NCBI GenBank assembly: GCA_017412605.1
Contig: JAFPWY010000009.1
Location: forward strand, 310,001 to 374,000
Source: Fibrobacter sp.
GTDB taxonomy: Bacteria > Fibrobacterota > Fibrobacteria > Fibrobacterales > Fibrobacteraceae
Direction: 5' to 3'
Length of the DNA stretch: 64,000 nt
This document shows positions 1 to 9,012 of this stretch, one piece after another. Made by a program: the position numbers and the translations under genes. Below the pieces are notes generated by a model. That model was not told the origin of the DNA, did no database searches, and saw nothing but the letters and a program-made list of their open reading frames with translations. Every line of letters starts with the position of its first letter. Position 1 is the stretch's first letter.

Positions 1-3000
1 ACGTAATCCGGATCGTTCAGGTCAACGCTGAAGGAGTAATCGTCAACAAAGGAGCCCAAGTTCGTAAATATCCAGATATGGACAGAAACAGTCGTATTGT
101 AGAGGTTGAGACGGCTGAGGTCGCCCTTGAACGATTCCTGGAACTCCTCAGTACAGTATTCCGCGACATATTGCGACGGAGCCAACTTCTTGCCACCCTC
201 GGCATCTACGCCGTACACGGACACCAGTCCATCCGCCGAGACGATGTCATCAAAGGTAGCCAAGCCACCGACATTGCTCGCAACAGGCATCTTCACATCA
301 ATGGTCACCGTCGGACCAAGATGGTCGTCCTTGCCCGGATAAGGTTCCTTGCCGGAGCCGTCACGAGTCTTCATGTTTCCGCCAATAAGGACTTCTTCCT
401 CGGCATCCTTCGCATTATTGAAGATGCTCACGGCAAAGGTCTGATTCTTTGAAGGGGCCTTAGCATCGCTGTAGTAGTCCTTGACACGGTCCTTCGACAT
501 CACCGCGACAGGCTTTTCCACATTGATGTCCAAATCCTTTGCATTCTTCAGCACCACGACCACCGAGGCGGAGGCTTCGTTGCCCGCCTTGTCGCGGTAG
601 ATACGCACGATGGCATTCGAACCCTTGACCAGGCCCTGCATGTTCAGCGTATCCTGCTTCACGTCGTTCACAGTCCAGATGACCTCCACGAAGTTCGTGT
701 GGACCTTGGATTCGTCTTCCGGACTTTCGATGACGACAACCGGCACGATGGTATCGAGCACGACAAAGGCCGACCGACGGCTCGTGTTGCCGAACTGCTT
801 GTTGGTGTACTCGTAAGTGACTTCGAAGCCGACATTGCCTTCCTCGTTCTTCATGACCTTGCCCTTGGGGCTCACGAAGTACGAGATGTCGATAGTCTTC
901 CCAGCCTTGTCGGTATAGGGATAGGTCACGATGTAGGAGCCACCGTTCCACTGTTCGATCAGTGTACCCGTTATGGCATCGGCCTGGTAGGACACCGTTA
1001 TCTTGTTGCCCTTGTTATCCTTCGATTCGAAAGAAACTGTCATGACTTCCGTGCCAGCAGCATTCTTAACGACATCGCCCTTAGAGTCCGTGTAATAAGA
1101 GACCGTCACCTTTTCCCCGGCCACCGTGGTCTTGTAGGTGACAAGGATGAGGCTATCGTTAGCGTTCACCTTCGTGGCAGGAGTCGAGGGATTCAAGTCA
1201 AGCATGAGATTCGCATTGACGATTTCACCCATCTTCCTATACACGCTCTCGGCAACGCTCAACGTATCCAGTTTTGCGTTGATAGACAGCTTCTGTTCGG
1301 CATAGTTGCATGTGGAATCTGTATACGTGGCATCGAGAATCGGTTCTCGTATCTCGACAAGAAGCGTATTTTCGGTCTTGTTCACGTAGTACGAGGTATC
1401 CGACGCCGGGACCTGTTCCACGATGGTATAGATGTTGTCGGCCACGACCGGAGCCACCTCCACAGAGACCTTCACTTCCGGCGTACGCGTGCAGACAAAG
1501 ATGACGATAGTGGCGACAGTGCCGTGGTCCTTCGTCTTGTCGTAGTAGGTGAGAGTCACCGTGTTGTACCCTTCATGCAGGTCTGTCACAAGCGTGTCGG
1601 GCTGCGGGATGCCGTCAGCAGTCCAGGAGAGGTTGATCTCGGTCCTGTTGATATAGAGAGTATCCTTCGGGAACTCCCAGACCGTATCCTTCGTTTCGGC
1701 CCTAGTAACGATAATCTTTGAAGTTTCCACTTCATTGTCGATTATGATGATGACCCTAGCAGTATCCTTGTTGCCGTCAGAATCCTTGACCTGTACATAC
1801 AAGGTATCGAACTTGTCTGCCTCGTAGTCCAACACCACCTTGGTGGTAATGACACCGGTGCTATCGTCAATGTCATACTTTTTCGAATCGCCGCCGATAA
1901 TCTTGAGCTTGTTGTTGAGGAAGTCCAGGTTCTTGTCCTCGTCAAGTACAGGCAAGCGGTCGACAACGGTGCCTATCGGCTGATTTTCCAGCACATGGAA
2001 AATCGTGTCGTGAATCGCCGGAGATTCGTTTTCGTCAATCACGATAATGGACACAACGGTCGAATCGTCATCGGTCCCGTTGGAGCACTTCACGAAGAAG
2101 GCGTAAGACGGCTGGGTTTCAAAGTCCAGAGCAGAATTCAGGAGAATGCTCGTCGTATCGAACCTGAACGTGGTACCCGCATTGCCGGAAATAATCGAGC
2201 AGCTCAAGGTGCCCGGGATTCTCATGTCATCCAGCATCCCGACAAGCGTATCAATCGGGGCATTTTCCCTAATCGTGAACTCAACGTTTACGACGTTGAT
2301 TTTCATCTTCTTGCCCCTGTCGCAGATATCCGGGGCATCGACCTTGCAGAGATCAAAGCCAATGCTCGCATACGGAGTGCCGTAGGCATCCTTGACCGGA
2401 GTAAAGACCAGCCCAGCAATGACACCAATCTTCGGATCTGCAGAACCCGGCAAAGCCTTGATGGTATCGCCCACCGCCACGGTATTGCCGTTATATGTCA
2501 GAGTGCCTGCAGCGGGAACACTCTTGATGACCACATTGTAGGTCTTCATCGGAGTCACTCCGTCAGGACCATATGCGGGGAACGAAGTGATGGTCAGCGA
2601 CTCGTTCACCTTGGAAGACACCGTCGTATCTGCCGAAACCGGTTTCTTGTCGTTGTCCACGATGATGTATTTCATCGAATAGGTGGCATCGGCATCGCGG
2701 TCTCCGGTCGGGGTGATGGCCGCAGTGAGATTAAAAATCTTGATATAGACGACTTCGTCATCTTCTTCGTACGGGTCATCAAATGCGTGGAAGATGATGG
2801 GATTCTTCAACTTTGTAGAGTTTTGCTCGAACTCGGCCTGGGCCGTATCCCTGCCGCAAAGCGGAATACTGTTCAGCGTAGAGGGCAAGACATCGTTTAC
2901 GTTTGCCTTTATGCAGTTTTCATCGTCCTTGTAGCCGTTGCAGGAGTTTGCATCTTGCAAGGAGAAGCAATAGTTGAACGTAACACGGGTCGGCGGATTT

Positions 3001-4145
3001 TTGGAAAGAGTGAGTTTAACCGTATCGCCCTCGACTTCGTTGTCTTCGTAAGCCTTGGAAGTGACGTCCAATTTGATTACAGGCGGCCTGAACGGAACAT
3101 AGCGGAAGTCGCCAGCCCTGAAGTCTGCGTCAATGTGAACTTGCTTCGCCAGCAACTGACCCGCAAAGCGGTAGTGCTGCATGAAGCTAATTGAACCTCC
3201 TGAAATATAGGTTCCTTGGTAAACGCATTCACATGCAGGGAAATCGATACTTTCCTTTGAATAAATCAAAAGATTACCCGCATAATTTGCATTAGACACA
3301 ACACCATTCTGGTCCATCATCACAATATTATGCTCACTAGCCTCCGTCTTCAAGGCTTTGTTAATAAAAATGCGAACATAGCGGTTATAAGGATTATTGA
3401 AATAAAGAGTTTTTCCACTTACGTCTTTAATATCCATATACCCATCAACAAAAATGTCATAAAAATCATTAGAACCTGCAGGAATATCGATAATGACACC
3501 ATCAGTACCGGGAGTCTTTTTGTTAAATAGCCAATCACCGGCAATTGTTGTGTCAAAATTGTAATTCACATCAAATAAAGGAATATCCAGATCCTTGTCA
3601 ATTGTGGGAAGGCTGGAACTGTTGCAATCTACAGTCGCATGGCCTTTTGAGAAAGCGTCACTCGTGTATTCATATGTATTAACGTCGCTACAAACTGTCC
3701 CGTGCCAAACTACTTGGCCAGCAGCATTTGAACTAATTCTTATCGCTCCGCCAAAATGACTAGGACCCGTCAAAATCGTATCTTTTCCATTATCCTGACG
3801 ACCATCATACTCTCCCCCAAAAGCGAGAGGGCCTCCAATAGTGTGGTCCGTATTCCTCAAGGAAAAATTGCCCTTAGCACTACCCGTATAGCCAACAGAA
3901 TCATCCATATAGATGTCGTTATTGTAAAAAGCAACACCATATTGACCTTGAAATCCAGTACCCCAAAGTTTGTACTTGATAAGCTTCTGCCACTCAGCCT
4001 CTTGCTTGGCATCATCGGTTTTCTCGATGTAACTGAAGTAAAATGGGCTTATTTCCGAGGCGACGGCAAAATTTGCTGCGAAAAGAGCAAATAGAATGAA
4101 CAATGCCTTACTAAAAAAAGCCGGTATGTATTTTTGCCCAACCAT
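1..4145 (-). CDS. Giant secreted cadherin-repeat surface protein, 3' end outside window
   Basis: My reverse-strand translation is open from the ATG at 4145 to the window edge, about 1381 codons with no stop, so the C-terminus is missing. The N-terminus (MVGQKYIPAFF... then LFALFAANFAVAS) is a signal peptide. Residues about 20-330 may be a choice-of-anchor-like region. Residues about 350-500 look Calx-beta-like (EGDTVKLTLSK). Two tandem cadherin-type repeats follow at about 615-800; each has a REN or LEN start, a DFE or DYE acidic motif and a terminal IDEN or IDN. Beyond about 800 come Ig-like/Big modules, including VVIESPEDESKVHTNFVEV. Cadherin-like repeats usually bind calcium and act in adhesion; adhesion to fibre or other cells is inference. 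Long plus-strand ORFs here are shadows. The coding call is firm, the domain calls less so. Confidence 0.85.
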   Translation of the reverse strand, partial: MVGQKYIPAFFSKALFILFALFAANFAVASEISPFYFSYIEKTDDAKQEAEWQKLIKYKLWGTGFQGQYGVAFYNNDIYMDDSVGYTGSAKGNFSLRNTDHTIGGPLAFGGEYDGRQDNGKDTILTGPSHFGGAIRISSNAAGQVVWHGTVCSDVNTYEYTSDAFSKGHATVDCNSSSLPTIDKDLDIPLFDVNYNFDTTIAGDWLFNKKTPGTDGVIIDIPAGSNDFYDIFVDGYMDIKDVSGKTLYFNNPYNRYVRIFINKALKTEASEHNIVMMDQNGVVSNANYAGNLLIYSKESIDFPACECVYQGTYISGGSISFMQHYRFAGQLLAKQVHIDADFRAGDFRYVPFRPPVIKLDVTSKAYEDNEVEGDTVKLTLSKNPPTRVTFNYCFSLQDANSCNGYKDDENCIKANVNDVLPSTLNSIPLCGRDTAQAEFEQNSTKLKNPIIFHAFDDPYEEDDEVVYIKIFNLTAAITPTGDRDADATYSMKYIIVDNDKKPVSADTTVSSKVNESLTITSFPAYGPDGVTPMKTYNVVIKSVPAAGTLTYNGNTVAVGDTIKALPGSADPKIGVIAGLVFTPVKDAYGTPYASIGFDLCKVDAPDICDRGKKMKINVVNVEFTIRENAPIDTLVGMLDDMRIPGTLSCSIISGNAGTTFRFDTTSILLNSALDFETQPSYAFFVKCSNGTDDDSTVVSIIVIDENESPAIHDTIFHVLENQPIGTVVDRLPVLDEDKNLDFLNNKLKIIGGDSKKYDIDDSTGVITTKVVLDYEADKFDTLYVQVKDSDGNKDTARVIIIIDNEVETSKIIVTRAETKDTVWEFPKDTLYINRTEINLSWTADGIPQPDTLVTDLHEGYNTVTLTYYDKTKDHGTVATIVIFVCTRTPEVKVSVEVAPVVADNIYTIVEQVPASDTSYYVNKTENTLLVEIREPILDATYTDSTCNYAEQKLSINAKLDTLSVAESVYRKMGEIVNANLMLDLNPSTPATKVNANDSLILVTYKTTVAGEKVTVSYYTDSKGDVVKNAAGTEVMTVSFESKDNKGNKITVSYQADAITGTLIEQWNGGSYIVTYPYTDKAGKTIDISYFVSPKGKVMKNEEGNVGFEVTYEYTNKQFGNTSRRSAFVVLDTIVPVVVIESPEDESKVHTNFVEVIWTVNDVKQDTLNMQGLVKGSNAIVRIYRDKAGNEASASVVVVLKNAKDLDINVEKPVAVMSKDRVKDYYSDAKAPSKNQTFAVSIFNNAKDAEEEVLIGGNMKTRDGSGKEPYPGKDDHLGPTVTIDVKMPVASNVGGLATFDDIVSADGLVSVYGVDAEGGKKLAPSQYVAEYCTEEFQESFKGDLSRLNLYNTTVSVHIWIFTNLGSFVDDYSFSVDLNDPDY

Positions 4146-4308
4146 GTCGAACTCCCGGAAGCCACCCTTCCACTGATTAAATTCTAAAAACGAAAAAAAG
4201 TCAGCCCCTTTTTCCCATAAACTTGATATAAATATAGTTACTATTTGTTTACAAATCAAGCGTTATGAGAAAATTTGTATTTTTTATCATCAAAAAATCG
4301 CAAAAAAA

Positions 4309-4337
4309 TTGTTTTTAGGGCAAAAACTAACTATATT
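4309..4337 (+). promoter_or_regulatory. Promoter of the SRP RNA gene
   Basis: TTGTTT at 4309-4314 and TATATT at 4332-4337 are separated by 17 bases, a good sigma-70 spacing. Transcription would start near 4342, where the conserved part of the SRP RNA begins. The rest of the intergenic stretch 4146-4300 is AT-rich, and I see nothing else in it. Confidence 0.6.
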
Positions 4338-4340
4338 TGG

Positions 4341-4438
4341 TGTTCCTAGGCCCTGCGCAATGACTATTTGCGGGCAAATCGCCAGGGCGAAAGCAGCAAC
4401 GGACTTGCGAATTTTTATGTGCTCAGGTAGCCTAGGAT
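4341..4438 (+). ncRNA. ffs: Signal recognition particle RNA (4.5S, bacterial small type)
   Basis: The two ends pair: CCTAGGC at 4345-4351 with GCCTAGG at 4430-4436, followed inward by CCTG with CAGG. The apex carries the SRP domain IV signature, CCAGG then a GC-GAAA-GC cap then AGCA (4382-4395), the asymmetric-loop sequences that bind the Ffh M domain. GCAAATC and GGACTTGC form the helix below it. The length of about 97 bases fits the Alu-less bacterial form. A promoter precedes it and a hairpin terminator follows directly. The GNRA tetraloop on a two-base-pair cap is shorter than in E. coli. The RNA guides membrane-protein targeting with Ffh and FtsY. Confidence 0.82.
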
Positions 4439-4446
4439 TTTTTTTT

Positions 4447-4470
4447 GCAACCCACGGGTTGCTTTTTTTT
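4447..4470 (+). terminator. Rho-independent terminator of SRP RNA
   Basis: GCAACCC (4447-4453) pairs with GGGTTGC (4456-4462) and is followed by eight T residues. It lies ten bases after the closing helix of the SRP RNA. Confidence 0.85.
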
Positions 4471-4486
4471 ATCCAACCACCAGCCT

Positions 4487-4519
4487 CCCTAGAATCCCCC
4501 TAGATCCTAGCCCCTATTC
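4487..4519. repeat. CTAG-type boundary repeat before the phosphatase gene
   Basis: CCCTAGAATCCCCCTAGATC followed by CTAGCCCCTATTCT ends just before the start codon at 4523. It belongs to the same family as the copies at 5240, 5318, 10374 and 15541. It occupies the place where a Shine-Dalgarno sequence would be, and none is visible. Confidence 0.75.
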
Positions 4520-4522
4520 TCT

Positions 4523-5143
4523 ATGCTCCTTTGGACCATCCGACACAGCAAGCCATACAATCCCAAGGACGTCTGCTACGGCAGGCTCGATTTTGACGTA
4601 TCACCCACTTTTCCGCAGGAATCCGACGATGCCATCAAGGCATTCCTTTCGGCCGGTCCCAAGCCAACCAAGCTGTATTCCAGCCCCCTCCTGCGCTGCA
4701 TGCGACTTGCCGAAAAGGTTTCAAAGGCAACGGGACTTGATATCGAAAAGGTGGACGCCATCCAGGAAATCAACTTCGGTTCATGGGAAGGCCAAAAGCT
4801 GACAGCCGTCCCTAGGGACGAGATGCACGCATGGTTGAAGGACTTGCGCGGGTTCCGCTTCCCGGGCGGCGAGAACTTCTACGACATCGACAAGCGCGCC
4901 GGGGACTTTCTCGACAGCCTCCCCGACGACGGGGAATTCCTCTGGATAAGCCACGCGGGCGTCATCGCCGCCATCATGCACTCGCGGTGCGGCCTGCCCG
5001 ACGACCGGTTCGTCGAGGGAGAATTCTCGTACACCATGGTTTCGCGATTCGAGTTCACGCGAGACAGCGAAGGCCACTACAAGGGGACCTACACCAAGAT
5101 CCACGACGGGATACAGATGCCGCCGTTAGTGATGGGGGATTAG
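4523..5143 (+). CDS. Histidine phosphatase superfamily protein (CobC/phosphoglycerate-mutase-like)
   Basis: At 206 aa it has the usual size of a branch-1 histidine phosphatase. The N-terminus reads LLWTIRHSKP, the RHG catalytic motif with Ser in place of Gly; the His would be phosphorylated. The second Arg is in YSSPLLRC near residue 58, the acid in INFGSWEG near 88, and the second catalytic His in LWISHAGV near 147. This pattern fits alpha-ribazole phosphatase (CobC) or a related small-molecule phosphatase. No cobalamin gene is nearby, so the substrate cannot be assigned. It stands alone between repeat elements and has no clear ribosome binding site. Confidence 0.8.
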   Translation: MLLWTIRHSKPYNPKDVCYGRLDFDVSPTFPQESDDAIKAFLSAGPKPTKLYSSPLLRCMRLAEKVSKATGLDIEKVDAIQEINFGSWEGQKLTAVPRDEMHAWLKDLRGFRFPGGENFYDIDKRAGDFLDSLPDDGEFLWISHAGVIAAIMHSRCGLPDDRFVEGEFSYTMVSRFEFTRDSEGHYKGTYTKIHDGIQMPPLVMGD

Positions 5144-5174
5144 GGATAGACGAGAGGGAGTAGGAAGTGGGTTT

Positions 5175-5366
5175 GTCATTGCGAGCTACACTTACTCCAA
5201 GCAAGTGCGGGAGCCAGGCGAAGCAATCTCTAGCTTAAGGATCTAGAGGCTAGGATCTAGGGAGAAATATCACGGCTTCGCCGTCTTATATTGACGCACG
5301 AAGTGCGTGATTCTTTTCACTAGCCTCTAATCTCTAGTCTCTATTCTCGGGCCCCGAGCCCCGAAC
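5175..5366. repeat. Composite intergenic repeat region
   Basis: The 223-base gap contains no gene but several repeat units. GTCATTGCGAGC (5175-5186) and GGCGAAGCAATCTC (5217-5230) are the arms of a REP-like element whose GCGAG/CGAAGCAATC core recurs in many bacteria. CTAG-type units lie at 5240-5261 and 5318-5347. Two small palindromes, ACGGCTTCGCCGT (5272-5284) and ACGCACGAAGTGCGT (5294-5308), lie between them. A GC-rich GGGCCCCGAGCCCCGAA unit (5350-5366) abuts the stop codon of the next gene. It could serve as a convergent transcription barrier. Confidence 0.7.
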
Positions 5367-6344
5367 CTAAAAATCAAACGTGAACACGGCTTGGGCACCG
5401 CCGGTACCCAAGTTGGGCAACAGGGCCAAGTGGACGGGATTGTCGAAATCGCTCAGCAAGGCATCGACGACAGCATCGCCCATGGAATACAGATAAAGCA
5501 GGGCCATCGCCCAGATGTACTGGTTACGGTTCTTGCGGTAGTAGGTGACCCGTTCCACAATTTTATCATAGTCCTCAGGTTCGACATCTTCGCGTTCCAT
5601 AAAGTGCTTACGCCCCAGGTAGTACTCCACCATGTTCTGCGAAGTCCAGACACTCGTGGAAGCACCGATAATGCTCATGTAGAGCAGGCCCGCCTTGCCG
5701 AACTCCCCGTTGTACATCTGTCCAAAGCCAGGGATTATCGCCAGCAGCAAGGCCTTTTTCATGCTCCGCTGTTCAACGCTCCTGTAGTGGTTGTTGTACC
5801 AAATGCCAAAGGCATCGAACATTCCATACAAATGAAGGCCGTACAGCCAAGCAATTTCAGCCTTCCGCAAGTCCTCCTGTTCCATTTTCTTGTCGCTCAG
5901 GGCTCGGACACGGTTCACGTAGTCCATGCGCTGTTCCTGATAATACTTGATGCTGTCACGGTTCGGCGCAGTCGCCAGCAGCCTTGAAAAATACGCCACG
6001 GAATCCTGGAGCGGCCTCGCCTGCTCGTAGATGCGGTCTCGTTGCCAAGACTTGTTGAAGAACACCTCGTACACAAGAAGGGCTTCAATTCCGGTTATAA
6101 AGCCGCCACGGACATAATGGCCCGTGTAATACTGGCCACCCCCCGGGAAAATGCTGAGCAACATCGTGTAGAGAAGCGAGTTGTGCTCGGTCGGCACGTC
6201 CCATTCGTTGACGGGAAGCGAGTCAATTTCCGGTATGCCGGTCTTCCCCCTCTGCACGTAGACGTCGTCCGCAAGCGCAGGAACGCAAGCGAATGCCGCA
6301 AAAAGGATGGATATGAGCAACAACCGTAGCTTCATCGCGTTCAA
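5367..6344 (-). CDS. DUF5683-like exported membrane protein
   Basis: The 325-aa protein has a signal peptide (MNAMKLRLLLISILFAAFACVPALA). It carries two copies of a motif typical of DUF5683: FPGGGQYYTGHYVRGG near residue 67 and IPGFGQMYNGEFGKAGLLY near 205. Each copy leads into a hydrophobic segment. Between them is a charged, probably helical region (residues 95-165). The C-terminus ends in aromatic residues (AVFTFDF), as outer-membrane strands do. The family's function is unknown; envelope location is inferred. Either M1 or M4 could be the start. A GC-rich repeat begins immediately after the stop. Confidence 0.7.
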   Translation of the reverse strand: MNAMKLRLLLISILFAAFACVPALADDVYVQRGKTGIPEIDSLPVNEWDVPTEHNSLLYTMLLSIFPGGGQYYTGHYVRGGFITGIEALLVYEVFFNKSWQRDRIYEQARPLQDSVAYFSRLLATAPNRDSIKYYQEQRMDYVNRVRALSDKKMEQEDLRKAEIAWLYGLHLYGMFDAFGIWYNNHYRSVEQRSMKKALLLAIIPGFGQMYNGEFGKAGLLYMSIIGASTSVWTSQNMVEYYLGRKHFMEREDVEPEDYDKIVERVTYYRKNRNQYIWAMALLYLYSMGDAVVDALLSDFDNPVHLALLPNLGTGGAQAVFTFDF

Positions 6345-6456
6345 ATATAAAAAAACTAACCTAAAACGATAGGTGCAGGCCGGGTCTTGCTATATTTTTT
6401 GATAGATTCCTGTTAGTTGTCATTTTTTGACATCATTTCTTTTTTAAATTAAGGAC

Positions 6457-7005
6457 ATGAAAATGAACGACACAACAAATTCGCACGAAGACCTCCGGGC
6501 TCAAATCCACGACCTGGCAGTCGCCATCAAGGCGGCTCTCATCGAGCGGGGCGAGATGATGGCCACGGCAGAATCCTGCACCGGCGGGCTCGTGGCGAGC
6601 AGCATTGTCAACGAGGCGGGCTCCTCCGCCATTCTGAAGGGCGGGATCGTCGCCTATCAGAACGAAATCAAGACAAAACTGCTCGGTGTCCCCGAATCCA
6701 CGCTCGAAGAGCACGGGGCTGTCAGCGCGGCGACGGTCGAGGCCATGGCCTCAGGAGCCCTCCGCCAGTTCGACTGCGAATGGGCCGTTTCCACCTCCGG
6801 AATCGCGGGTCCTGGCGGAGCCACCCCCGGGAAACCGGTCGGAACGGTTTGGATGTGCGTCGCCAACCAATGTAAAAAAATCAGCTTTTGCGAAATATTT
6901 TCGGGAAATCGGGAAAAAATCCGCGAAAAAAGCGTCTATACAGTGTTGAGCAAGCTGCTTTTTGAGATAAATAACCAAAAAAGCACTTGCACAAAAGAAC
7001 ACTAG
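6457..7005 (+). CDS. pncC: Nicotinamide-nucleotide amidohydrolase, CinA C-terminal domain protein
   Basis: PncC deamidates nicotinamide mononucleotide to nicotinic acid mononucleotide in NAD salvage. The 182-aa protein matches the stand-alone CinA C-terminal domain: TAESCTGGLVAS near residue 37 holds the active-site Ser/Thr region, GGIVAYQNEIK near 65 and STSGIAGPGGATPGKPVGTV near 110-128 complete the signature. The N-terminal molybdopterin-like half of full CinA is absent. A second ATG at 6463 is seven bases from AAGGA and may be the true start. It lies 43 bases before recA, the common cinA-recA arrangement, and its last codons contain the putative recA promoter. Confidence 0.9.
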   Translation: MKMNDTTNSHEDLRAQIHDLAVAIKAALIERGEMMATAESCTGGLVASSIVNEAGSSAILKGGIVAYQNEIKTKLLGVPESTLEEHGAVSAATVEAMASGALRQFDCEWAVSTSGIAGPGGATPGKPVGTVWMCVANQCKKISFCEIFSGNREKIREKSVYTVLSKLLFEINNQKSTCTKEH

Positions 7006-7015
7006 TTGTTATATT
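6987..7015 (+). promoter_or_regulatory. recA promoter with a LexA-like box over the -35
   Basis: TTGCAC (6987-6992) and TATATT (7010-7015) are separated by 17 bases. TGCACAAAAGAACA (6988-7001) matches the Fibrobacter LexA motif that I recall from published work (TGCNC, four bases, GTGCA, read on the reverse strand) at nine of ten fixed positions. A repressor there would cover the -35 element. The site lies inside the end of pncC. Confidence 0.5.
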
Positions 7016-7048
7016 TAAACAAGAAACCAAAAACACAGGACACTAACT

Positions 7049-8143
7049 ATGGCAAAAAAAACAAACCCCACCAGCAACCTTTCCGCCGATAAAGCCAAGG
7101 CCGTCGAGGCCGCAATCGCCCAAATTGAAAAGAACTACGGTAAAGGTTCCATCATGGCTCTCGGAAGCCAGCCAGTCCAAGACATTCCCGTTATCCCGAC
7201 CGGGTGCATCCAGCTCGACATGGCACTCGGCGTGGGTGGTTTCCCCCGCGGCCGTATTATCGAAATTTACGGACCCGAATCCTCCGGCAAGACGACACTC
7301 ACGCTTCATGCCATCGCCGAAGCCCAGAAGCTCGGTGGCGTCGCCGCCTTCATCGATGCCGAACACGCCTTTGACGCCGTGTACGCCCGCAAGCTGGGCG
7401 TCGATATCGAATCGCTTCTCGTCTCGCAGCCCGACACCGGCGAGCAAGCCCTCGACATCGCCGAGACCCTCGTCCGTTCCGGCGCAATCGACATCATCGT
7501 CATTGACTCTGTGGCAGCCCTCGTGCCCCAGGCCGAAATCAACGGCGAAATGGGCGATAACCATGTGGGCCTGCAGGCCCGCCTCATGAGCCAGGCCCTC
7601 CGCAAGCTCACCGGTATTCTCTCCAAGTCCAACACCTGCATGCTGTTCATCAACCAGCTCCGCATGAAGATTGGCGTGATGTTCGGCAACCCCGAAACCA
7701 CTACCGGCGGTAACGCACTGAAGTTCTATGCCACGCAGCGTATCGACATCCGCCGCATCGCCGCCATCAAGGACGGCGAAGAGGTCATTGGCAACCGCAC
7801 CCGCGTGAAGGTCGTGAAGAACAAGGTCGCGGCCCCGTTCACCCAGTGCGAATTCGACATCCTGTACGGCTGCGGCATCTCCCGCGAAGCTTCTATCCTC
7901 GATCTCGCCAGCGAACTGGATATCATCCAGAAGAGCGGGTCCTGGTTCAGCTACAACAACGAGCGCATCGGCCAGGGACGCGAGAACACGCGTCTGTTCC
8001 TCAAGGACAATCCGGAACTCTGCAACGAAATCGAACAGAGAATCCGCGAGAGCATGAAGGACGTCGAGCTGTTCAAGCTGAACGAGCAGGACGCTGTCTC
8101 CGCCGACGAGGATGGAGAAATTCCGGCAATCGAAGAAGCCTAA
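7049..8143 (+). CDS. recA: Recombinase RecA
   Basis: The 364-aa RecA is the ATP-dependent strand-exchange protein that forms filaments on single-stranded DNA and triggers LexA self-cleavage. The Walker A motif GPESSGKTT lies near residue 75, Walker B ([14 protein letters not shown]) near 150, loop L1 ([19 protein letters not shown]) near 170, and loop L2 with [12 protein letters not shown] near 220. The C-terminal tail is acidic, as usual. The start is supported by strong N-terminal similarity to the family ([19 protein letters not shown]). A strong hairpin terminator follows, so it ends its transcription unit. Confidence 0.99.
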   Translation: MAKKTNPTSNLSADKAKAVEAAIAQIEKNYGKGSIMALGSQPVQDIPVIPTGCIQLDMALGVGGFPRGRIIEIYGPESSGKTTLTLHAIAEAQKLGGVAAFIDAEHAFDAVYARKLGVDIESLLVSQPDTGEQALDIAETLVRSGAIDIIVIDSVAALVPQAEINGEMGDNHVGLQARLMSQALRKLTGILSKSNTCMLFINQLRMKIGVMFGNPETTTGGNALKFYATQRIDIRRIAAIKDGEEVIGNRTRVKVVKNKVAAPFTQCEFDILYGCGISREASILDLASELDIIQKSGSWFSYNNERIGQGRENTRLFLKDNPELCNEIEQRIRESMKDVELFKLNEQDAVSADEDGEIPAIEEA

Positions 8144-8165
8144 GAATATCTTCCTGAAAAGAGCG

Positions 8166-8219
8166 ACCTCCGACAAAAGTCCTTCGTAGCCATTGGGACT
8201 GAGTCGGGGGTTTCTTTTT
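8166..8219 (+). terminator. Terminator after recA
   Basis: ACCTCCGAC (8166-8174) pairs with GTCGGGGGT (8203-8211), and inner AGTCC pairs with GGGACT. A T-rich tract TTTCTTTTT follows. Confidence 0.8.
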
Positions 8220-8247
8220 GCCGAAATAAATTAATTATCTTGTACCC

Positions 8248-9012
8248 ATGCTTCGCCCTTTCCGACTTGCGCTCCTTTTCTCAGCAATGCTTACCGCTGC
8301 CGCCAGCGCACAGTCGCTGTGTCCACACTACCTAGTCTCTTCGCCCATGGTCGTCAACATCGAAGGGCGATTCGTCAACGTCAAGCATTCTCGGGTTAGC
8401 ATGGACGTGGAATGGCGCCACCATCCGGAATCTATCGACACGTTTTTCGTAAACCTTGCCGACCGCGAACAGTTCAAGTTCATAACGACAGGAAATTCGC
8501 GATATGTCGAGATGGGGAAATCCAACATAAAGCGCCAACTGGGCACGCACCACCTTAAAGAAAACATCGGGGAGACCCCGCTCAAGCTGGATGACATGGA
8601 ACTGCTCGCCAACGGCCAGTTCGTATGCAAGGATGCATCCGATACATCGGCAAAAAGCCTGGGCACGGCCTTTTCCATGGCCTGGTGGAGCATCATGTCT
8701 GACACCCTACCGACCCCGCAGAAGGTCGTCATGCGCGGAGCAAACCGCGAAACACGCATCTTCACGATTGGTCAGTGGAAAATCTTTTCGGGAGAACTCC
8801 TCCCCACCCTCGTTTCGCTTACGGGACCGAACTACCAGGGAAGCATCTGGATACGCTCGGCCTACCCCATCCAAGCGCTGGAGTCTGACCCGTTGCAAAA
8901 GGCCGCCACCAAGGTGCGGCCCATCCCCGAACTATTCCTTAAGATCCCGGTTAAGCGGAAAAGAGAAATACCCCTGATACTCAAGCTGAATCAGGAACTG
9001 TTGCGAGAGTGA
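8248..9012 (+). CDS. Exported protein of unknown function
   Basis: The 254-aa protein has a clear signal peptide (MLRPFRLALLFSAMLTAAASA). I recognise no domain. The mature part holds few cysteines and a mixed beta-rich pattern; residues about 95-150 contain VCKDASDTSAKSLGTAFSM. The C-terminus is basic (LFLKIPVKRKREIPLILKL). Its last 81 bases overlap, on the opposite strand, the end of the beta-barrel gene at 8932-9915. Periplasmic or outer-membrane association is inference. Confidence 0.65.
   Translation: MLRPFRLALLFSAMLTAAASAQSLCPHYLVSSPMVVNIEGRFVNVKHSRVSMDVEWRHHPESIDTFFVNLADREQFKFITTGNSRYVEMGKSNIKRQLGTHHLKENIGETPLKLDDMELLANGQFVCKDASDTSAKSLGTAFSMAWWSIMSDTLPTPQKVVMRGANRETRIFTIGQWKIFSGELLPTLVSLTGPNYQGSIWIRSAYPIQALESDPLQKAATKVRPIPELFLKIPVKRKREIPLILKLNQELLRE

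Noticed and set aside
699..3194. Long plus-strand ORFs (340 and 399 aa)
   Set aside because: They are antisense to the open, signal-peptide-bearing cadherin-repeat gene and show only the mirror of its codon bias.
4309..4503. 64-aa ORF over the SRP RNA
   Set aside because: Covers an RNA gene and its terminator; no protein features.
7043..8176. 377-aa ORF antisense to recA
   Set aside because: Exact shadow of recA; no independent motif.
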